DNA of 64,000 nt, taken from NCBI GenBank assembly GCA_023627715.1, contig JAMAHW010000050.1, positions 186,001 to 250,000 on the forward strand, in the 5' to 3' direction. Positions 21,506 through 33,502 of the stretch are shown here, in pieces. The notes beneath the pieces were generated by a model, which saw only the letters and a program-made list of their open reading frames with translations, ran no database searches and was not told where the DNA came from. Source of the DNA: Periconia sp. R9002 (lineage: Eukaryota > Ascomycota > Dothideomycetes > Pleosporales > Periconiaceae). Every line of letters begins with the position of its first letter. Position 1 is the first letter of the stretch. The position numbers and the translations under genes were made by a program.

Positions 21506-22667
21506 GGCGGCGGGGGCGGCGGATTATGGGGGTGCGGAATGGTAGAGAGGAAAGCAGAAGAGGAAGAAGGATAAAGATGATGGGCAAGGCAGGGAAATAG
21601 GGCGGAGGTGAAGGAAGTCTGGGGGTAAGGCGGCTGAGCTGGGGGAGCAAAAGTAAGTGGTGGTAAGCGGGCGGAGGTGGGTGGGCGGGCCTAACGATTC
21701 TCAGCAGTGATGAAGGGCAGTCAGTGACTGTTCAAAGGCCCATGGGTGAAAAGACGGTGATTGCGGCATGGGGCCGGAATAGAGTGGGCGAGCAGCAGGC
21801 AGCAGAGCGAGGGCGTAGGTAGGTAGGTAGGTCCAAGGTAGGTGGAGGAGCTATGGACATAGATGGCCAGCGAGTGCAGCAATGGGTACGGTAATAAAAT
21901 AAGCAGCTCGATTGGTACCGCCCCCGCCTTGTTTCATCCCGAATCTCGTGGGCGTACAAGGTACATTGATGTGTGCAGAGGTGTGAGTTGACGACGACTA
22001 TGACGCCGACGACATATGTAATGTAAAACAACGTTACAACCTGCAAAATGAATGCATTTGCTGACGATTCAATCGGGACACATTCTCAAACAGACAGACA
22101 GCAGTCAAATTAGTCGTGCCGAGTAAAAATAGCACCCTGATTGATGATCAACTGCCCTCAACCAAACCGTCCGTCCATGTTAACTTGCCTAGCTGCTGCT
22201 AACGTTAGCATGGCACCAGTCTGACCAGACGGCGTAGTGGTACGGGGGGGTGGCCCCAAAGGATTTGCAGTGGTGCTGTGCTGCCACTTGCGGGGATTAG
22301 TATAGGTAGTCTACCTGTTCAAGATGCCGGCCTCCGGTCCTCGTCTTCATTTTGGAGAGTGCCGATTGAGACAATGCTACATACTTGGGTAAATTTGCCT
22401 ACGTGCAGACGCAATTGCCTTGCCATTTCTGATTGGGAGACATGCGATACTTCCAATGCCGTCCTTACTTAAGTACAGCTGGCGTTTTGCTTCATCACGT
22501 GACTTGGCGTCACAACCTTTTCGCGCTCGCGTCCACTGCTGTCGCCCCTCCCCAGCCCAGACGAGACGAGAACAGAGCCAACACACTCGTCGATGCTCAA
22601 CCACACAGACAGTCCGCCCCATGCCCTCTACCGCCCTATCGACGCGTAGCCTTTCACTTCTATCGTC
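21506..22667. other. Divergent intergenic region
   Basis: 1.16 kb between the divergent BAR-SH3 and DUF2439 genes. It carries a TAGG tetranucleotide repeat at 21815-21832, purine-rich and GC-rich leader sequence close to the BAR-SH3 start, and a C-rich leader before 22668. No additional gene is supported. Confidence 0.55.
21815..21832. repeat. TAGG tetranucleotide repeat
   Basis: Four tandem TAGG units. The same motif recurs singly or in pairs in many intergenic gaps of this window. Confidence 0.8.
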
Positions 22668-24986
22668 ATGAGTGGCCGTCTTCATGGCACACCCTACCCG
22701 CCCACGCTCCCAGCCTCGCAGAACACCGCTCCCGTTAACGAATTCCGTTGCCTCTTCACACACGACATTCGCCGCAAACAAAAACGTTGGCACGATGGAT
22801 ATCTCAAGTTTCACACATTTAATAACCGGATCATGGTATACGACCAGGCTCGGAACTACCTAGGTGACACCTACTGGAAAGATTCCAATGAGCTGCAGGA
22901 GGGTGACGAGTTGGAATTAGACAAGCCGGTCATGGTCGAGGTAGCTGAAGCCCTCGGCGTCACCCACACAGATCTTACATTACTTTTGGAGAAAAATAAG
23001 GGTTCTTCCAAGTCCCAATCAAAAGATACTGCACCCAAACCAAGAACAATACAAAAACCCTTGCTTGTCCCGACCCTTCCCCCTCGTGGAGCCTCGTCAC
23101 ATTTGCGCCACAAATCGCTGAATACACTGTTGGGCACACCGAGAGGCCCTATTGGCAAGGCAACCCCCATTGAATCCCCTTTTGAAGCACGAAAAAAGTT
23201 GAACAACCATTCTGCCGAGGACAGGCCAGCCAAGAGACAGAAAAAGGTGCACGACCTCGTGGTGTCGAGAGAATCCAGCCCGGCGGTCAACCTGCCGCCT
23301 GCCGTCAGAACAACAGCACCTTCCGTTGCACTCAAAGACTCCAAGAAGTCTCAAATGCCACCCAAATCATTGCAGCGACATCCTCCTATGATAGATGCAG
23401 ACTCGGACATAAGCGAGGCCAGTCTTCGTCGTACGCCAACCAGTACACCACCCGCCGTATCTAAACCTCCTAAAATACCAAAGGGCAAAGTTCCTGTTCC
23501 TTCCGTAAAAGCAATGCAGACACCTAAGCCTCCCCCGCCACCGTCATCGCCGCCTATTAGTGCTTCTAATCGCATCACGAACATCGATTATGCTTTGCAG
23601 CCTTTACGGAAAGCTCGGGTCGAAACTGAGTCGCCAAGTTCGTCCAATTCAATAAAATTTATGGAGCAGCCAAAAGCCGCATCGCCGCCGCCACCCAGGA
23701 GAACCAAGACGCTCCGTTTGACTACTGGGGTGAAACGGGGTATGTTGCTGTGCCAACCTGTTCAACATCAGCAAGATGCTGCTCCTCGACGGCAAGATGA
23801 ACCTTCTGATTTTCCTGTACGCGACGCAGGACAAAAATTCAAAGCCAAAGATAAGCCTAGGCGTAACGTTGACGAGAAATTTCTTCTTGACGGCGATGAC
23901 GAAGCAACAGAGCCGCTTAGCTGTTCGAACTCCAATGCAAAAAGCCGTAAGAACACCGCATCGTCTATCAGAAAGGAAAAGGCCGCAACTACTAGTCGCA
24001 AAAAGCCTTCTAAGAGTTTGTCTGAAACTCCAAGTGATATGGAAATAGCGCATGGCATTATGGATCAACAATTAGCAGTTAATCCACTCCACCCGAACCT
24101 GCTGGAAGTCGAACCACCCGAGCTGCCACCAATACCACATTCACCACTGCCAAAGCCTACAGATACGACAAGTGTAAAGAAAAAAGGACACCAGGATTGT
24201 GCAAGGAGTGCGCCTTTAGATATCTCATCTCATATGGAGCAAGAGGAAGTGGATGCCAGTGGGATGACAAGGACAGACAGCCACCAAAGCACAAACTTCC
24301 AGCCCTCGCGGCATTTGCCATATGGTGGCAGCCCAAACCCTGAAGAAGAGCCACGACAAGAGACAAAAACTAACACAGATAAATCGGGTGATGAAACTGA
24401 CTCCATCCTGGGCAAAAAGAAACCGATTTCACTCGGTGGTTTTCACAAGAAGCCTAAACGCGCACAACGTGAAGTTGTGCTAGATGAACCAGGATTATTA
24501 TCGACAGGAAAAGAGGCGCCAGCTGTAGTCTCAAAGTCAACAAAGCCTTTCCATCTGGAGAATGATCCAATTCAGGATGATTTACAGATCATCTCACCTT
24601 CTCGAAGTTTGCGACGCTCAAGAAGTGAGAATGATGCACCGGTTCCTAGCATTAGTGATGAGTGGGAAAAACAGAATTTGCCAAAGCCGACGTCAAAAGG
24701 CAGTGACACGGGTACTGGCAAGAGAGGAGATGCTCTTTCTGCGTTCAAAAAACCAAAAGCAGGTGGACTGGCTGCTTTGGTCAAACGGACGGACCCTAGA
24801 CGGAAGTTCCAGCGGACGCAAAGTCTGACTGATAAAACCGGGTCGGGCGCGGTTGAGACACCAATAGAAGACCTTCTCCCTGACGATGATGTTGGACCTT
24901 GGAGTACCGAAGCGTTTGACCTCTTTAACTGGAGACCGCCTGTTGGTGAAGGTGAAGGCCAAGGGACTGGCTTGTTCATTGGTTGA
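22668..24986 (+). CDS. DUF2439 protein (Mte1 / ZGRF1 N-terminal domain type)
   Basis: A single 772-aa exon. Residues about 20-110 are the DUF2439 (ZGRF1 N-terminal) domain: FRCLFTHDIRRKQKRWHDGY, LKFHTFNNRIMVYDQ, then NYLGDTYW and ELQEGDELELDKPVMVEV. The rest is long, Ser/Pro/Lys-rich and disordered. It includes a short repeated theme near the C-terminus, KKPISLGGFHKKPKRAQREV and FKKPKAGGLAALVKRTDPRR, and ends with LFNWRPPVGEGEGQGTGLFIG. Yeast Mte1 and fission yeast Dbl2 carry this domain and act with the Mph1/Fml1 helicase at D-loops and telomeres. No helicase domain is present here, which fits the Mte1/Dbl2 type and not vertebrate ZGRF1. A nuclear DNA-repair role is inferred from the domain. 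Confidence 0.85.
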   Translation: MSGRLHGTPYPPTLPASQNTAPVNEFRCLFTHDIRRKQKRWHDGYLKFHTFNNRIMVYDQARNYLGDTYWKDSNELQEGDELELDKPVMVEVAEALGVTHTDLTLLLEKNKGSSKSQSKDTAPKPRTIQKPLLVPTLPPRGASSHLRHKSLNTLLGTPRGPIGKATPIESPFEARKKLNNHSAEDRPAKRQKKVHDLVVSRESSPAVNLPPAVRTTAPSVALKDSKKSQMPPKSLQRHPPMIDADSDISEASLRRTPTSTPPAVSKPPKIPKGKVPVPSVKAMQTPKPPPPPSSPPISASNRITNIDYALQPLRKARVETESPSSSNSIKFMEQPKAASPPPPRRTKTLRLTTGVKRGMLLCQPVQHQQDAAPRRQDEPSDFPVRDAGQKFKAKDKPRRNVDEKFLLDGDDEATEPLSCSNSNAKSRKNTASSIRKEKAATTSRKKPSKSLSETPSDMEIAHGIMDQQLAVNPLHPNLLEVEPPELPPIPHSPLPKPTDTTSVKKKGHQDCARSAPLDISSHMEQEEVDASGMTRTDSHQSTNFQPSRHLPYGGSPNPEEEPRQETKTNTDKSGDETDSILGKKKPISLGGFHKKPKRAQREVVLDEPGLLSTGKEAPAVVSKSTKPFHLENDPIQDDLQIISPSRSLRRSRSENDAPVPSISDEWEKQNLPKPTSKGSDTGTGKRGDALSAFKKPKAGGLAALVKRTDPRRKFQRTQSLTDKTGSGAVETPIEDLLPDDDVGPWSTEAFDLFNWRPPVGEGEGQGTGLFIG

Positions 24987-25301
24987 TGATAAATCTAGCT
25001 CTCCTTGATTACAAGTGCACACGAAGATTACTGAAGATTATACCCATTTTGATTAATTCATATATTGACGCTATCATCGTTCCATGGACAGATTGTAATA
25101 CTGGTGTAGATTCGTGATACTCCAAAATCCCATACAGCAACACAGCGTCATCAAAGGTATGTATACAAATGCTCAAATGCCTCTTATAATGTCAGATGAA
25201 AAGGTACTCCGGCTGCAAACCAAAACCGCTCCAGCATACCGAGAGATTCTGCCCAGTAGGCAAAGCTTTGCTCACATGTCGTTAGGTACGGTACCATGAT
25301 C
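24987..25301. other. Intergenic region between convergent genes
   Basis: 315-bp AT-rich spacer between two converging stop codons; nothing else seen. Confidence 0.6.
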
Positions 25302-26154
25302 CTACAAACTCGAAATCCTCTCCACCGCTTGCACCACCGCCTTACCAAACTCTTCCACATCTCCGGGGAACCTCGCCGAGATATAATTGTATTTATCATC
25401 TTTGACGACGAATCTGTGCTACCAATCAGCTCACCATCGATCCATCACATTGTAAGCCAAGTTAAGAGAAAAAAAAGAAGTCGGAAACTCACGGTGCAAA
25501 ACTCAAACTACCCTTGAACTGAGTATCCGGATCATCCAACTCTCTCTTGACATACTCCTCCACGCTCGGCGTGCCCGCTCCATACGTTTTGTAGTAATCG
25601 CCCAAAAACAGCCGCGTAGCTTGGTAAATGCTCTGCTCCATGAAACTCGTCAAGGCCGTCGTCGTCACATCATGGAGCACGCTCTTCCCGCTCTCGGCAT
25701 ACTTTGCTTTGGACAGGACCTGCACGCCGTGACACACAGCCGCCAGGCACTTCTTATTGGACGACGATGCGAGCGTGAGGGGGAAGTATGCGGCCAGGAG
25801 TTCGTGGACGCGGGGCGAGTCGATGACCTGGCGCACCGCTTTGTCATGGCCGCCTGGCAGAAACACGAGGTCGTAGGAGAGCAGCGTGAAGGAAGGGTCC
25901 GTCCAGGAAAGCGGCGACTGGAACTCTTTGCTCGCTTCAAGCTCTTTGTACGCCTTCTTTGCGGGGTGTGCAGCGCCTAGGAACATGCCCGTCATGCCCT
26001 CGAGCATGCGCGAGTCGCACGCTGCTTGCGCGCCCTTCTCGGTCGCAAACGAGACTGTGAAATTCGCTTCTTTGAACTGCTTCCACGGGATCGACGTCTC
26101 GGTCGGGTCGTGGCCGTAGTCGGCCATGAGGATGATAACCTTGGGAGGCGCCAT
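25302..26154 (-). CDS. DJ-1/PfpI family protein (class I glutamine-amidotransferase-like)
   Basis: Exons 25493-26154 and 25302-25413 give 257 aa. The 79-nt intron (GTGAGT to CACAG) joins SLSFAP to FVVKDDKYNYISARFPGD, the usual C-terminal element of this family; the unspliced frame would lose it. The N-terminus KVIILMADYGHDPTETSIPW contains the conserved Glu, and the nucleophile elbow is AAVCHGVQVL with the Cys. LVFLPGGHDKAV is the flavodoxin-like loop. Relatives include Hsp31-type glyoxalase III/deglycase proteins and many fungal proteins of unknown substrate. No signal peptide; probably a cytosolic stress-related enzyme. Exact activity cannot be assigned. Confidence 0.88.
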
Positions 26155-27059
26155 GGTCGTCTATCTTCTCTGCCGTTTATTCGTGAAAAGGCTTGGAAAT
26201 AGTATTCACTGGAGATGGTGGGATCGAGGACGAGACTGTCAGATTGATTATCTTTATATGATAGTCTTTCTCCTCAAGTGCCTTATACGCCTTCTTCTGA
26301 TACCTACAGGCGTGCTCATTGGCCTTGTTCGGAATTTTTGCTGTTTCCAGATGATATGCTAACTGCCCAGTTGCCTAGCTACAACTCGGGCCCAATGGTT
26401 AGCCGAGCGGGATGATATGCAGGTCAGACGGGCTCGGAGGATCTTTCTCAGGATCTACAAAATGGGGGCTTTGCGGACACGACGACGTTACCCACGAGAC
26501 CGTAACGCATGGATATGCCGAGTTTCTCCAACGCTGCGTTTGTACGACTGGAAACCAGGTTGTGTGATTAGCGGTCGTATCTGCAGACGTTATTTGTTTG
26601 TCGTATCGGCACTTTATCATACGGCCATAACACTGCTTTCAACACACCCAACCAACTACGTGCGTAGGTGGTTTATATAGCCAATGCGTTTGGAAGACAC
26701 GACGATCATGGTGTTTTAATTCTCCCGCATTTTGTCACTATGGTGATGTTTCGCACGTAAATGAAAATGGGACATAGTGACAGAGTTGTGACCTGTTCTG
26801 GTTCACCATCCAACTTCTCTACATTCTACGAGGTGTAGAACATTAGGATAAGGGGTGCATTTTCATTTGCAACGAGAAGCGTATAACGTAGGTGCTGGGA
26901 ATTTCGGCTTTGAATTAGTGTTCCTGATGCTCGCCTTCCTATCTTGCGTTCCCCAACGCACAGGCTGTCGACACTTCCACGCTGTTCCACCATTAGGGCT
27001 ACTGTCCCTACTCGCAAGTAAGAATCACCATCTCACAAACCCAACGGGTTTCCAGCTCA
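26155..27059. other. Intergenic region
   Basis: 0.9 kb spacer. Short open frames here lack coding character. No tRNA cloverleaf, repeat or element seen. Confidence 0.55.
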
Positions 27060-27868
27060 TTAGTGGAGTTTCCATCGCTTTGCACATTCGACACCTTCTG
27101 CTAATGTTCCCACCCTTGCGTCAATGGCGTAACCCTCGCTTTCAAACTTGCGACATTCGTCCCATAGATCCTTGAGCGGAACCGAAAAGGTTTCGATGAA
27201 CTCGTTGTCTTCGAGTGATGGCTGGGGGTTCTGGTTTTCGGGGAGAGAAAGGTCCACGGTCACGTGAATCATACGAAGATTGGTGTTGCAGAAACCGGGG
27301 TCTACATATACACATTACGTGAGAAACCACAAGGCATACAAACTTTTTGGTGGCGAGACTTACCGTTGAACATGACTGGGCTAACTCCAAAACCTTCCCC
27401 CACCACCTCACCCACATAGCCGGTCTCCTCTTTGAGCTCCCTGACCGCACACACTTCCGGCGATTCTTTGGGATCAATGAGTCCTGCAGGAACCTCAATC
27501 ACAGTGGCGTTGACCGGTGGCCTCCATTGCTTTTGGAGTAGGATCCGGGGCGAGTCGTTGGGTTTGGAAGGGTCCTGAAGGATAGCCACGACTCCAACCC
27601 CGTCGATATCGGAACCCTTGGGTCGGGTCAGGCGTTCGGAAGCCTCCCAGTCTCGTTGGACGCCTTCAGGATCGGTGTAGGTAATCCTGCCTGCTATGAG
27701 TCGCTGGTATGGGAGCGAGAGATGAATAGTAGCTTACTTGACCAATGTAGCCCACTTTGCGTCTTCGTGATTCTGATATCTTGTATTAATATCTCTTCAT
27801 TGTGAGCATTAGCTTTAACATACCAATGGGGTCACTTTCAGCACTTTGGATTTGTTTACCGATGCCAT
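27060..27868 (-). CDS. Nudix hydrolase, ADP-ribose diphosphatase type (Ysa1/NUDT5)
   Basis: Exons 27824-27868, 27739-27773, 27364-27686 and 27060-27301 give 214 aa. The Nudix box is complete at residues 95-117: G95, E101, then RELKEETGY (109-117), fitting GX5EX7REUXEEXGU. The preceding PPVNATVIEVPAGLID and the following segment PGFCNTNLRMIHVTVDLSL are typical of the Ysa1/NUDT5 ADP-sugar diphosphatases, which hydrolyse ADP-ribose to AMP and ribose 5-phosphate. The N-terminal part ITYTDPEGVQRDWE matches the strand that forms the dimer swap in this family. All three introns are GT-AG; exon 2 is only 35 nt. Cytosolic by absence of any targeting signal. Confidence 0.92.
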
Positions 27869-29628
27869 GATCAATGGACACGGGTATCTAGTATGGGATG
27901 ATGATTAGCACAAGCGGGGTTGTTTGCTGGAAAAGGGCTGTATGATTATGTAATATTGCTTTTCGCTCTTTCTGCATCTCTAACCATCATTGATGTTGTT
28001 GTGGTGCGAAGACGTAAACGGGCACTTGTCGGAATTCAGTAATCTCAAGAGTACATCTTCTCGGTTATCGTTTGCTGATCTTCTTTTTTTATTCTCATCG
28101 CCCGTTGATCTTCACAACGACTCACGCGGCGATAGAATGCGACTAGGTGCTACCTAGATATACGACTATTACTCGTTTGGCCTCGCACTATGCGCCGAGT
28201 ATCCCATGAGACGTCACCACGTGGAAATACGAAGGCTACGCAGTGGCAACGTGGTGATTGGAAATGGGCCAAAAGGAAACTACATGGTATAGGTACTTGG
28301 CTCTGCATAAAGGGGTGACGACTGATGCTTTCGCTTGAAGTTTTCCAGAGGGAATTTGGCACGGCGCAGGGACCGAGGATTCGCTCCACCCATGGCGCGG
28401 AGGTAGTGGCACGGCTTCTTGGTTGATGCGACTAAACGGGATGGCGGCATTAGGGTAGATGGCGTGCATGCACCAAGTAGACGAGCTAACGAAGGCTAAA
28501 GAGGGTTTCGTCGGTATGGATCGTTTGGATGAAACGAGAGCCCCGTATCCATATCGTATCCAGCGTGTCCAGAGTTTGGAGAGTGGTGGCTAGCAGAGGG
28601 CTTCCTCGGAGCAACTAGTCATGAAGAGCGAGAGCCGGACGTGACGACATGTTTGGCATTCCGCATAGGCATAGGCAGAGGCATCACATTATATAACAGC
28701 AGATGCTATTGCATTGCCTAGTCCATTTAAGCAGTTGACTAGTTGGTTAGATAGGTAAGCGAGAGCGAGCAGCTTTCTTTTTTGCCGGCTTCTTCTTCAA
28801 GTTCAGGGGCCCGAAATGCTTGGCATGCAAGGTACCGCACGCTCGACTGACTGGCAGAGACGGCCGGCTGTCATGTCATGGATGCGTCTTGACTGTGGGC
28901 GATTCAGCATGACCTGTACCGCCACGCTGGGCAGATGCAAATGGTCCCGTTGAAACACCCCCGTGCTGCCAAATCGGTTAGCCTTGCACCTTAGCCTCCC
29001 CATTTCGACACCATCAAATATTGATACTATGTCCTGCTATCCAATTCGGGTCTCCCAAAACTGGAACCCTCCAATATATCCACCATTGATCCTTATACCT
29101 ACCATGCCATACAGTAGTCTAGCTTTTTGCTCCCCCTCTGCTAGCCGGGGCCTCCCCTTTGACCGTGAACCGTGGACCTTCTTTACAAGGCCCCGTCTCC
29201 CACTTGTATCCACCATCCTGTTATTATTACTATTATTCCCTTTTCCTGCCCTACCTACCTGTACTTCTTTCCTCCACTACCTTCCTTCAGCAGTGTGTAT
29301 TCTTCACATGTCCCTTCTTTCTTATTAGCCTTTGCTACTCGTCTTGCTATTGGACTTTCACCTTCGTTTCGTCGCTTCCGTCCTTGCAGCCAGCTGCGTC
29401 TGTCTGCTTTGGGAAACACTCTTTTTTACCGTTTTTGCGTTTCTGCAACAGGCTTGGCAAGAGTCGCAACTGTTTCGAGTTCAACCGCTTCAGCGTGCCG
29501 TTCCTTCATTGCCTGTATATAGTTTCGGCCACTATCGCAACCACCTAGTGTCGACATAAGAATCGACAAAACAGCCCATCATCCATTGCCCCACCTTCTT
29601 TTGGTTCACACAACGATAATCCGTAGTC
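27869..29628. other. Large divergent intergenic region
   Basis: 1.76 kb. From about 29200 to 29540 the plus strand is strongly pyrimidine-rich, as expected for the promoter/leader of the plus-strand gene at 29629. Overlapping frames in this tract are low-complexity artefacts. No other gene found. Confidence 0.5.
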
Positions 29629-30981
29629 ATGGGGGGCAATTGGTTCGGCAATCTCAACTTGGCCTACAAGTACACGCAAGTTCCTCCAACTTGTGGTGGT
29701 ACACACGACGATACTGACCGGTAACAGAATAGTATTTGTGTCACTGCTGGCACTGACAATCTTGGCCGGCCTAGTCAAAGTTTTCTTTGACAGAAGAAAG
29801 TAAGTTGAGCCAAGCCGAATCGAAGAATTCGAATCAGAATAAATAGACGGGCCAAGTTTAGAGCTGACTATACAACCAGGCTGAAGAAGGTGACGCAGAA
29901 GATCAAAGAAGATGAAGAGGCAAGGGAAGATCAGGTTGAGCTCAACAATCGGGAGAAAGACGAAGGCGATCTTTTTGGCGTACGAGCCATCGAGGCAGGA
30001 TTCTACGCCGGTATCCCCCAATCTCGACCTACATCTCGAGCGGGATCGATCGCGGGAAGCCCATCGATGAGCTCTTCCACTCTTGTTGGCGGCTTCAATT
30101 CTCCGAAAGTCAACTCCATGGCCAGTAGTGTTACCGACCTTCCGCTCGCGCATACGAACAACCGCGACTCCGATGTCCTGCCTTCCAATCCACCGCCCCA
30201 AAGGAGAACACCTCCAGCTCTCAAGCTCGCACCATCAGAAGCAGAACTGACTGGGAGGCACAATCACAGTGCTTCCGTCAATATGAGCTTGACTGTTCCT
30301 TCCTCGCCGGTCTTGGCAAAACCTGATGGTGACCGCCATGGTCGTACTTCGTCCCTCGCAGGAGCTCAGAGCGCCGTTGTGACTTCGTCAGAAAACGTCG
30401 CTCAATCTCAAGCTGCTTCTCTTCTGTCGGCTTCGCCCGATAACAGTCGCCCTCCTTCTCCAGGCCAATCCAAACCAACAACGCAGTCCACCCCAGCCAA
30501 CAACAACCGGATTTCATCGTATGCGGCTCATACATCAGCGACACCATCCGAGTCATCGAGTACGTAAAAGCTTTCCCTGGTCGCATATGTAGGCACTTCT
30601 TAAGCACACAATACGTATATGAACCTTTCAAGATCTGTTCCTAACTTGCCCCCAGCACCTTCTCATCCCACTATCATTCTGCCTTCGACAACCTATGAGC
30701 CCGCACATCAACGGGACGTAAGTGATGGAAGCAGCATCTACAGCACACGAAACAGCACACATGCACCCGTGACCAACCGCCAAAGTATAGCAAATGGTTT
30801 GCTCCTCGCGCCCAGTTCCGGCAACGACAACATCAGAGACGTAAACGACCCTCGATTTTCAGAGTTCTATGATGCTTATTTCCGTACTTCACAACTCCTG
30901 AAGGACGCTCCGAAACAGCCAGAACAGGTCTCGCCAGAACCAACCATCACCGAAGTCGAATTACCAGCGCATGCAAAATAG
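29629..30981 (+). CDS. Single-pass membrane protein with long disordered tail
   Basis: Exons 29629-29669, 29728-29799, 29880-30559 and 30656-30981 give 372 aa. Exons 1 and 2 encode a short N-terminus (MGGNWFGNLNLAYK) and a membrane helix (IVFVSLLALTILAGLVKVFF, about residues 16-35), followed by basic DRRKLKKVTQK. The rest is Ser/Pro/Asn/Thr-rich, with the more conserved-looking pieces GVRAIEAGFYAGIPQSRPTS and DPRFSEFYDAYFRTSQLL. This looks like a type of fungal membrane protein with a cytosolic tail; no function is known to me. Introns are GT-AG, 58, 80 and 96 nt. The third uses an acceptor CCCCCAG that restores the frame to the last exon. Confidence 0.8.
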
Positions 30982-31904
30982 ACTCTCCATTTGAATAGAA
31001 GCCGAGCAGCGAGGTCAGATTTGGCTTCCCCGCGTGGGTACGGATGACGGTTGAGGCTGACAGCGGAGTCGGTGGCTTAGCGAAACGAAAATGCTAGCCT
31101 CGACAAGGCGTTTTGGTGTCAGCCGCCCATTCACGGCCGAGATTTGAAATGAACAGTAAAGTAACTATGGCATTACACCGGAGGCATGTGTGGCAATCGC
31201 GCCTGCCTGGTATGATGAAGAAGGGTTTAGAAGGTTGGTGATGAATGGCACACTGGCAAAGAACGAAGGTTGATGACCATCATTGAGGTTTCCTTCCTAG
31301 CCTGCCCGTCGGTGGATGGATGGATGGATGTAACTACGTAGTCGGCATACGACACTCGACAGATGTACTGTATATACTTATTCCCTAATGTTTAACAATA
31401 CCAACCAGCGCGCCGGACTGGCATATGAATTATTATCATAATGTACCTGTACATACCTATATACGACACCAGAAGATGTGTATATCACCATGTGAAAAAG
31501 AACGAGACGTGCTGCTGGTACGATGGTTGGACCATGTCCAAGGGGTCGTGGAATGTTCATTTGAATGTTCAATGGATGGACGGGTGGGTGAAATGATTTT
31601 CACGTGTTGATCGGACCACTCAGTGCCGCCGCGGCTATCTTGGGTGGGAACTTGGAAGGGCCCCTGGCAGAAATTCAAGGCGGTGAGAAGGCCGGTGCGA
31701 TGCCTTTGGCCTTTCTTTAACCACCCCCATCGCCGCCACTCGCCGCCGCCATTTTGTGCGTCACGGCCCACCATTACCACCATAATAATCCCTCTGTACC
31801 CATCAAGCCTTCTCCTCATCTGCTCCCGCCGTATTCGTAGGCGTGGGTTCGACGCAGCGCCTTCTCACCAAATAATCGTACCTCCCCGCCCCACAATAAT
31901 AATA
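30982..31904. other. Intergenic region
   Basis: 0.9 kb between two same-strand genes; promoter of ERG1. Contains a GGAT tetranucleotide repeat and a C/T-rich leader. The frame that extends upstream of the ERG1 ATG is leader sequence. Confidence 0.55.
31311..31330. repeat. GGAT tetranucleotide repeat
   Basis: About five tandem GGAT units in intergenic DNA. Confidence 0.8.
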
Positions 31905-33502
31905 ATGTCCGCTACTACGACCATCACCACCACAGCCCTCCAACCTACAGCGAGCACCCCGTTGCGCCCAAGATCCATGGAGCAGCCGCAGGGAGCATTG
32001 TCAAAATCGCATACCAACGATTATCGGGAGATCCGTCGCCGCCAACACCAGCATGCGGATATCGTTATCGTGGGCGCTGGCATAGTGGGATGCGCTGCCG
32101 CAGTGGCATTTGGAAAGCAGGGTCGAAGTGTGATATTGTTGGAGAAGAGCTTGAAAGAACCCGATCGCATTGTTGGCGAGTTGTTGCAGCCCGGCGGTGT
32201 CAATGCACTGGAGAGACTGGGTCTACGAGGTGCGTAAATCATGGACAATTCGCATTCCAAATGCCCATTCCTGCCGCATTGTCACTCATGCAACCAACAG
32301 ATTGCCTCGAAGACATTGACGCCATTCCATGCTATGGCTACCAGGTTTCCTACCATGGCGAACCCGTCCATATTCCCTACCCCGTCAACCTGATCGAAGA
32401 CTCCTCCTCTAAAGCCCCAGAGGGCCGTAGTTTCCACCATGGCCGCTTCATCGCGAAGCTGCGCGCTGCCGCACGTTCAACTCCCAACGTTACTGTCATT
32501 GAAAGTACCGTCAACGACATCGTCAAGGACAGCTACTCAAATCAAGTACTAGGGGTACAATGCACGACCGCAGGGAAGCCGGATTGCTATTTTGGAGCCA
32601 TCACCCTCATCAGCGATGGCTACGCCAGCAAATTCAGGAAATCATACTTACCACATACTCCTGAAGTCCGAAGCAGGTTCTGGGCCCTGGAGTTGATCGA
32701 TGCGGAGCTGCCCATGCCGAACCACGGCCATGTTATCCTTTCCGACGCTCCACCTATCCTTATCTACCAAATCGGTACGCACGAAACCCGCATCCTTGTT
32801 GACGTTCCCGAGAATTGCGCTTCCGCATCGCTCAAGAACGGTGGCATCAAGAACCACATGATGAACGTGGCCCTGCCCAACTTGCCCGAGTGCGTGCGGC
32901 CCTCATTCAAAAAGGCCCTTGAAGCCGGGAAGCTTCGCAGCATGCCAAACTCTTTCCTACCCCCCGCGACCCAGAAAACACCGGGGCTGATAATACTGGG
33001 CGATGCGATGAACATGCGACACCCCCTGACCGGTGGCGGCATGACGGTTGCCTTCAACGACGTCCTCACTCTCTCTCAGCTCCTCTCCCCCGAAAATGTG
33101 CCCAACCTCGAAACCACAGAGCACGTGCTCAAGCAGATGCAGCGTTTCCACTGGGAACGCAAGTCCGCCTCATCAGTCATCAACATCCTCGCCATGGCAC
33201 TGTACGCTCTCTTCGCCGCCAACGATCCCCTCCTCACCGCGCTTCAGAACGGGTGCTTCCGCTACTTCCAGCGCGGCGGAAAGTGCGTATCCGAACCCTG
33301 CGGACTCCTCGCAGGGCTGATCAGGAGGCCGTGGGTGCTCGTAAGCCACTTTTTTGCAGTCGCCTTCTACGGCGTATGGTGTCGCATGCTGGACAGCCCC
33401 GTTTGGAGGATACCCTATGTGTTTTTCATAGAGAGTATTATGATTATTTGGAAGGCGGCTTTAGTTATCGGACCGTACCTGCTCGCAGAAATTAGACAAT
33501 AA
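31905..33502 (+). CDS. ERG1: Squalene epoxidase (squalene monooxygenase)
   Basis: Exons 31905-32229 and 32301-33502 give 508 aa. The FAD Rossmann motif is GAGIVGCAAAVAFGKQGR near residue 57, followed by GELLQPGGVNALERLGLRD, CLEDIDAIPCYGYQVSYHGE, the DG motif region SDGYASKFRKSYL and the second FAD motif LGDAMNMRHPLTGGGMTVA. The C-terminus holds a hydrophobic anchor (IMIIWKAALVIGPYLLAE). The enzyme converts squalene to 2,3-oxidosqualene in the ER, uses FAD, O2 and an NADPH reductase, and is the target of allylamines such as terbinafine. The 71-nt intron (GTGCGT to CAACAG) splits the Asp codon. The DG motif is preceded by LIS where VVA is usual; the change is conservative. Immediate neighbours are an MFS transporter and a Zn2Cys6 factor. 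Confidence 0.96.

Noticed and set aside
22377..22814. 145-codon minus frame
   Set aside because: Shadow of the DUF2439 gene leader and first codons; no independent features.
26380..26480. Possible tRNA-like segment near GGTTAGCCGAGCGGG
   Set aside because: No matching acceptor stem, T-loop GGTTCRANNCC or internal promoter B box at the right distance.
28963..29559. Several overlapping plus frames of 75-129 codons
   Set aside because: They come from one pyrimidine-rich tract that is open in all frames and encodes Phe/Leu/Ser/Pro-rich nonsense; it fits a promoter or leader.
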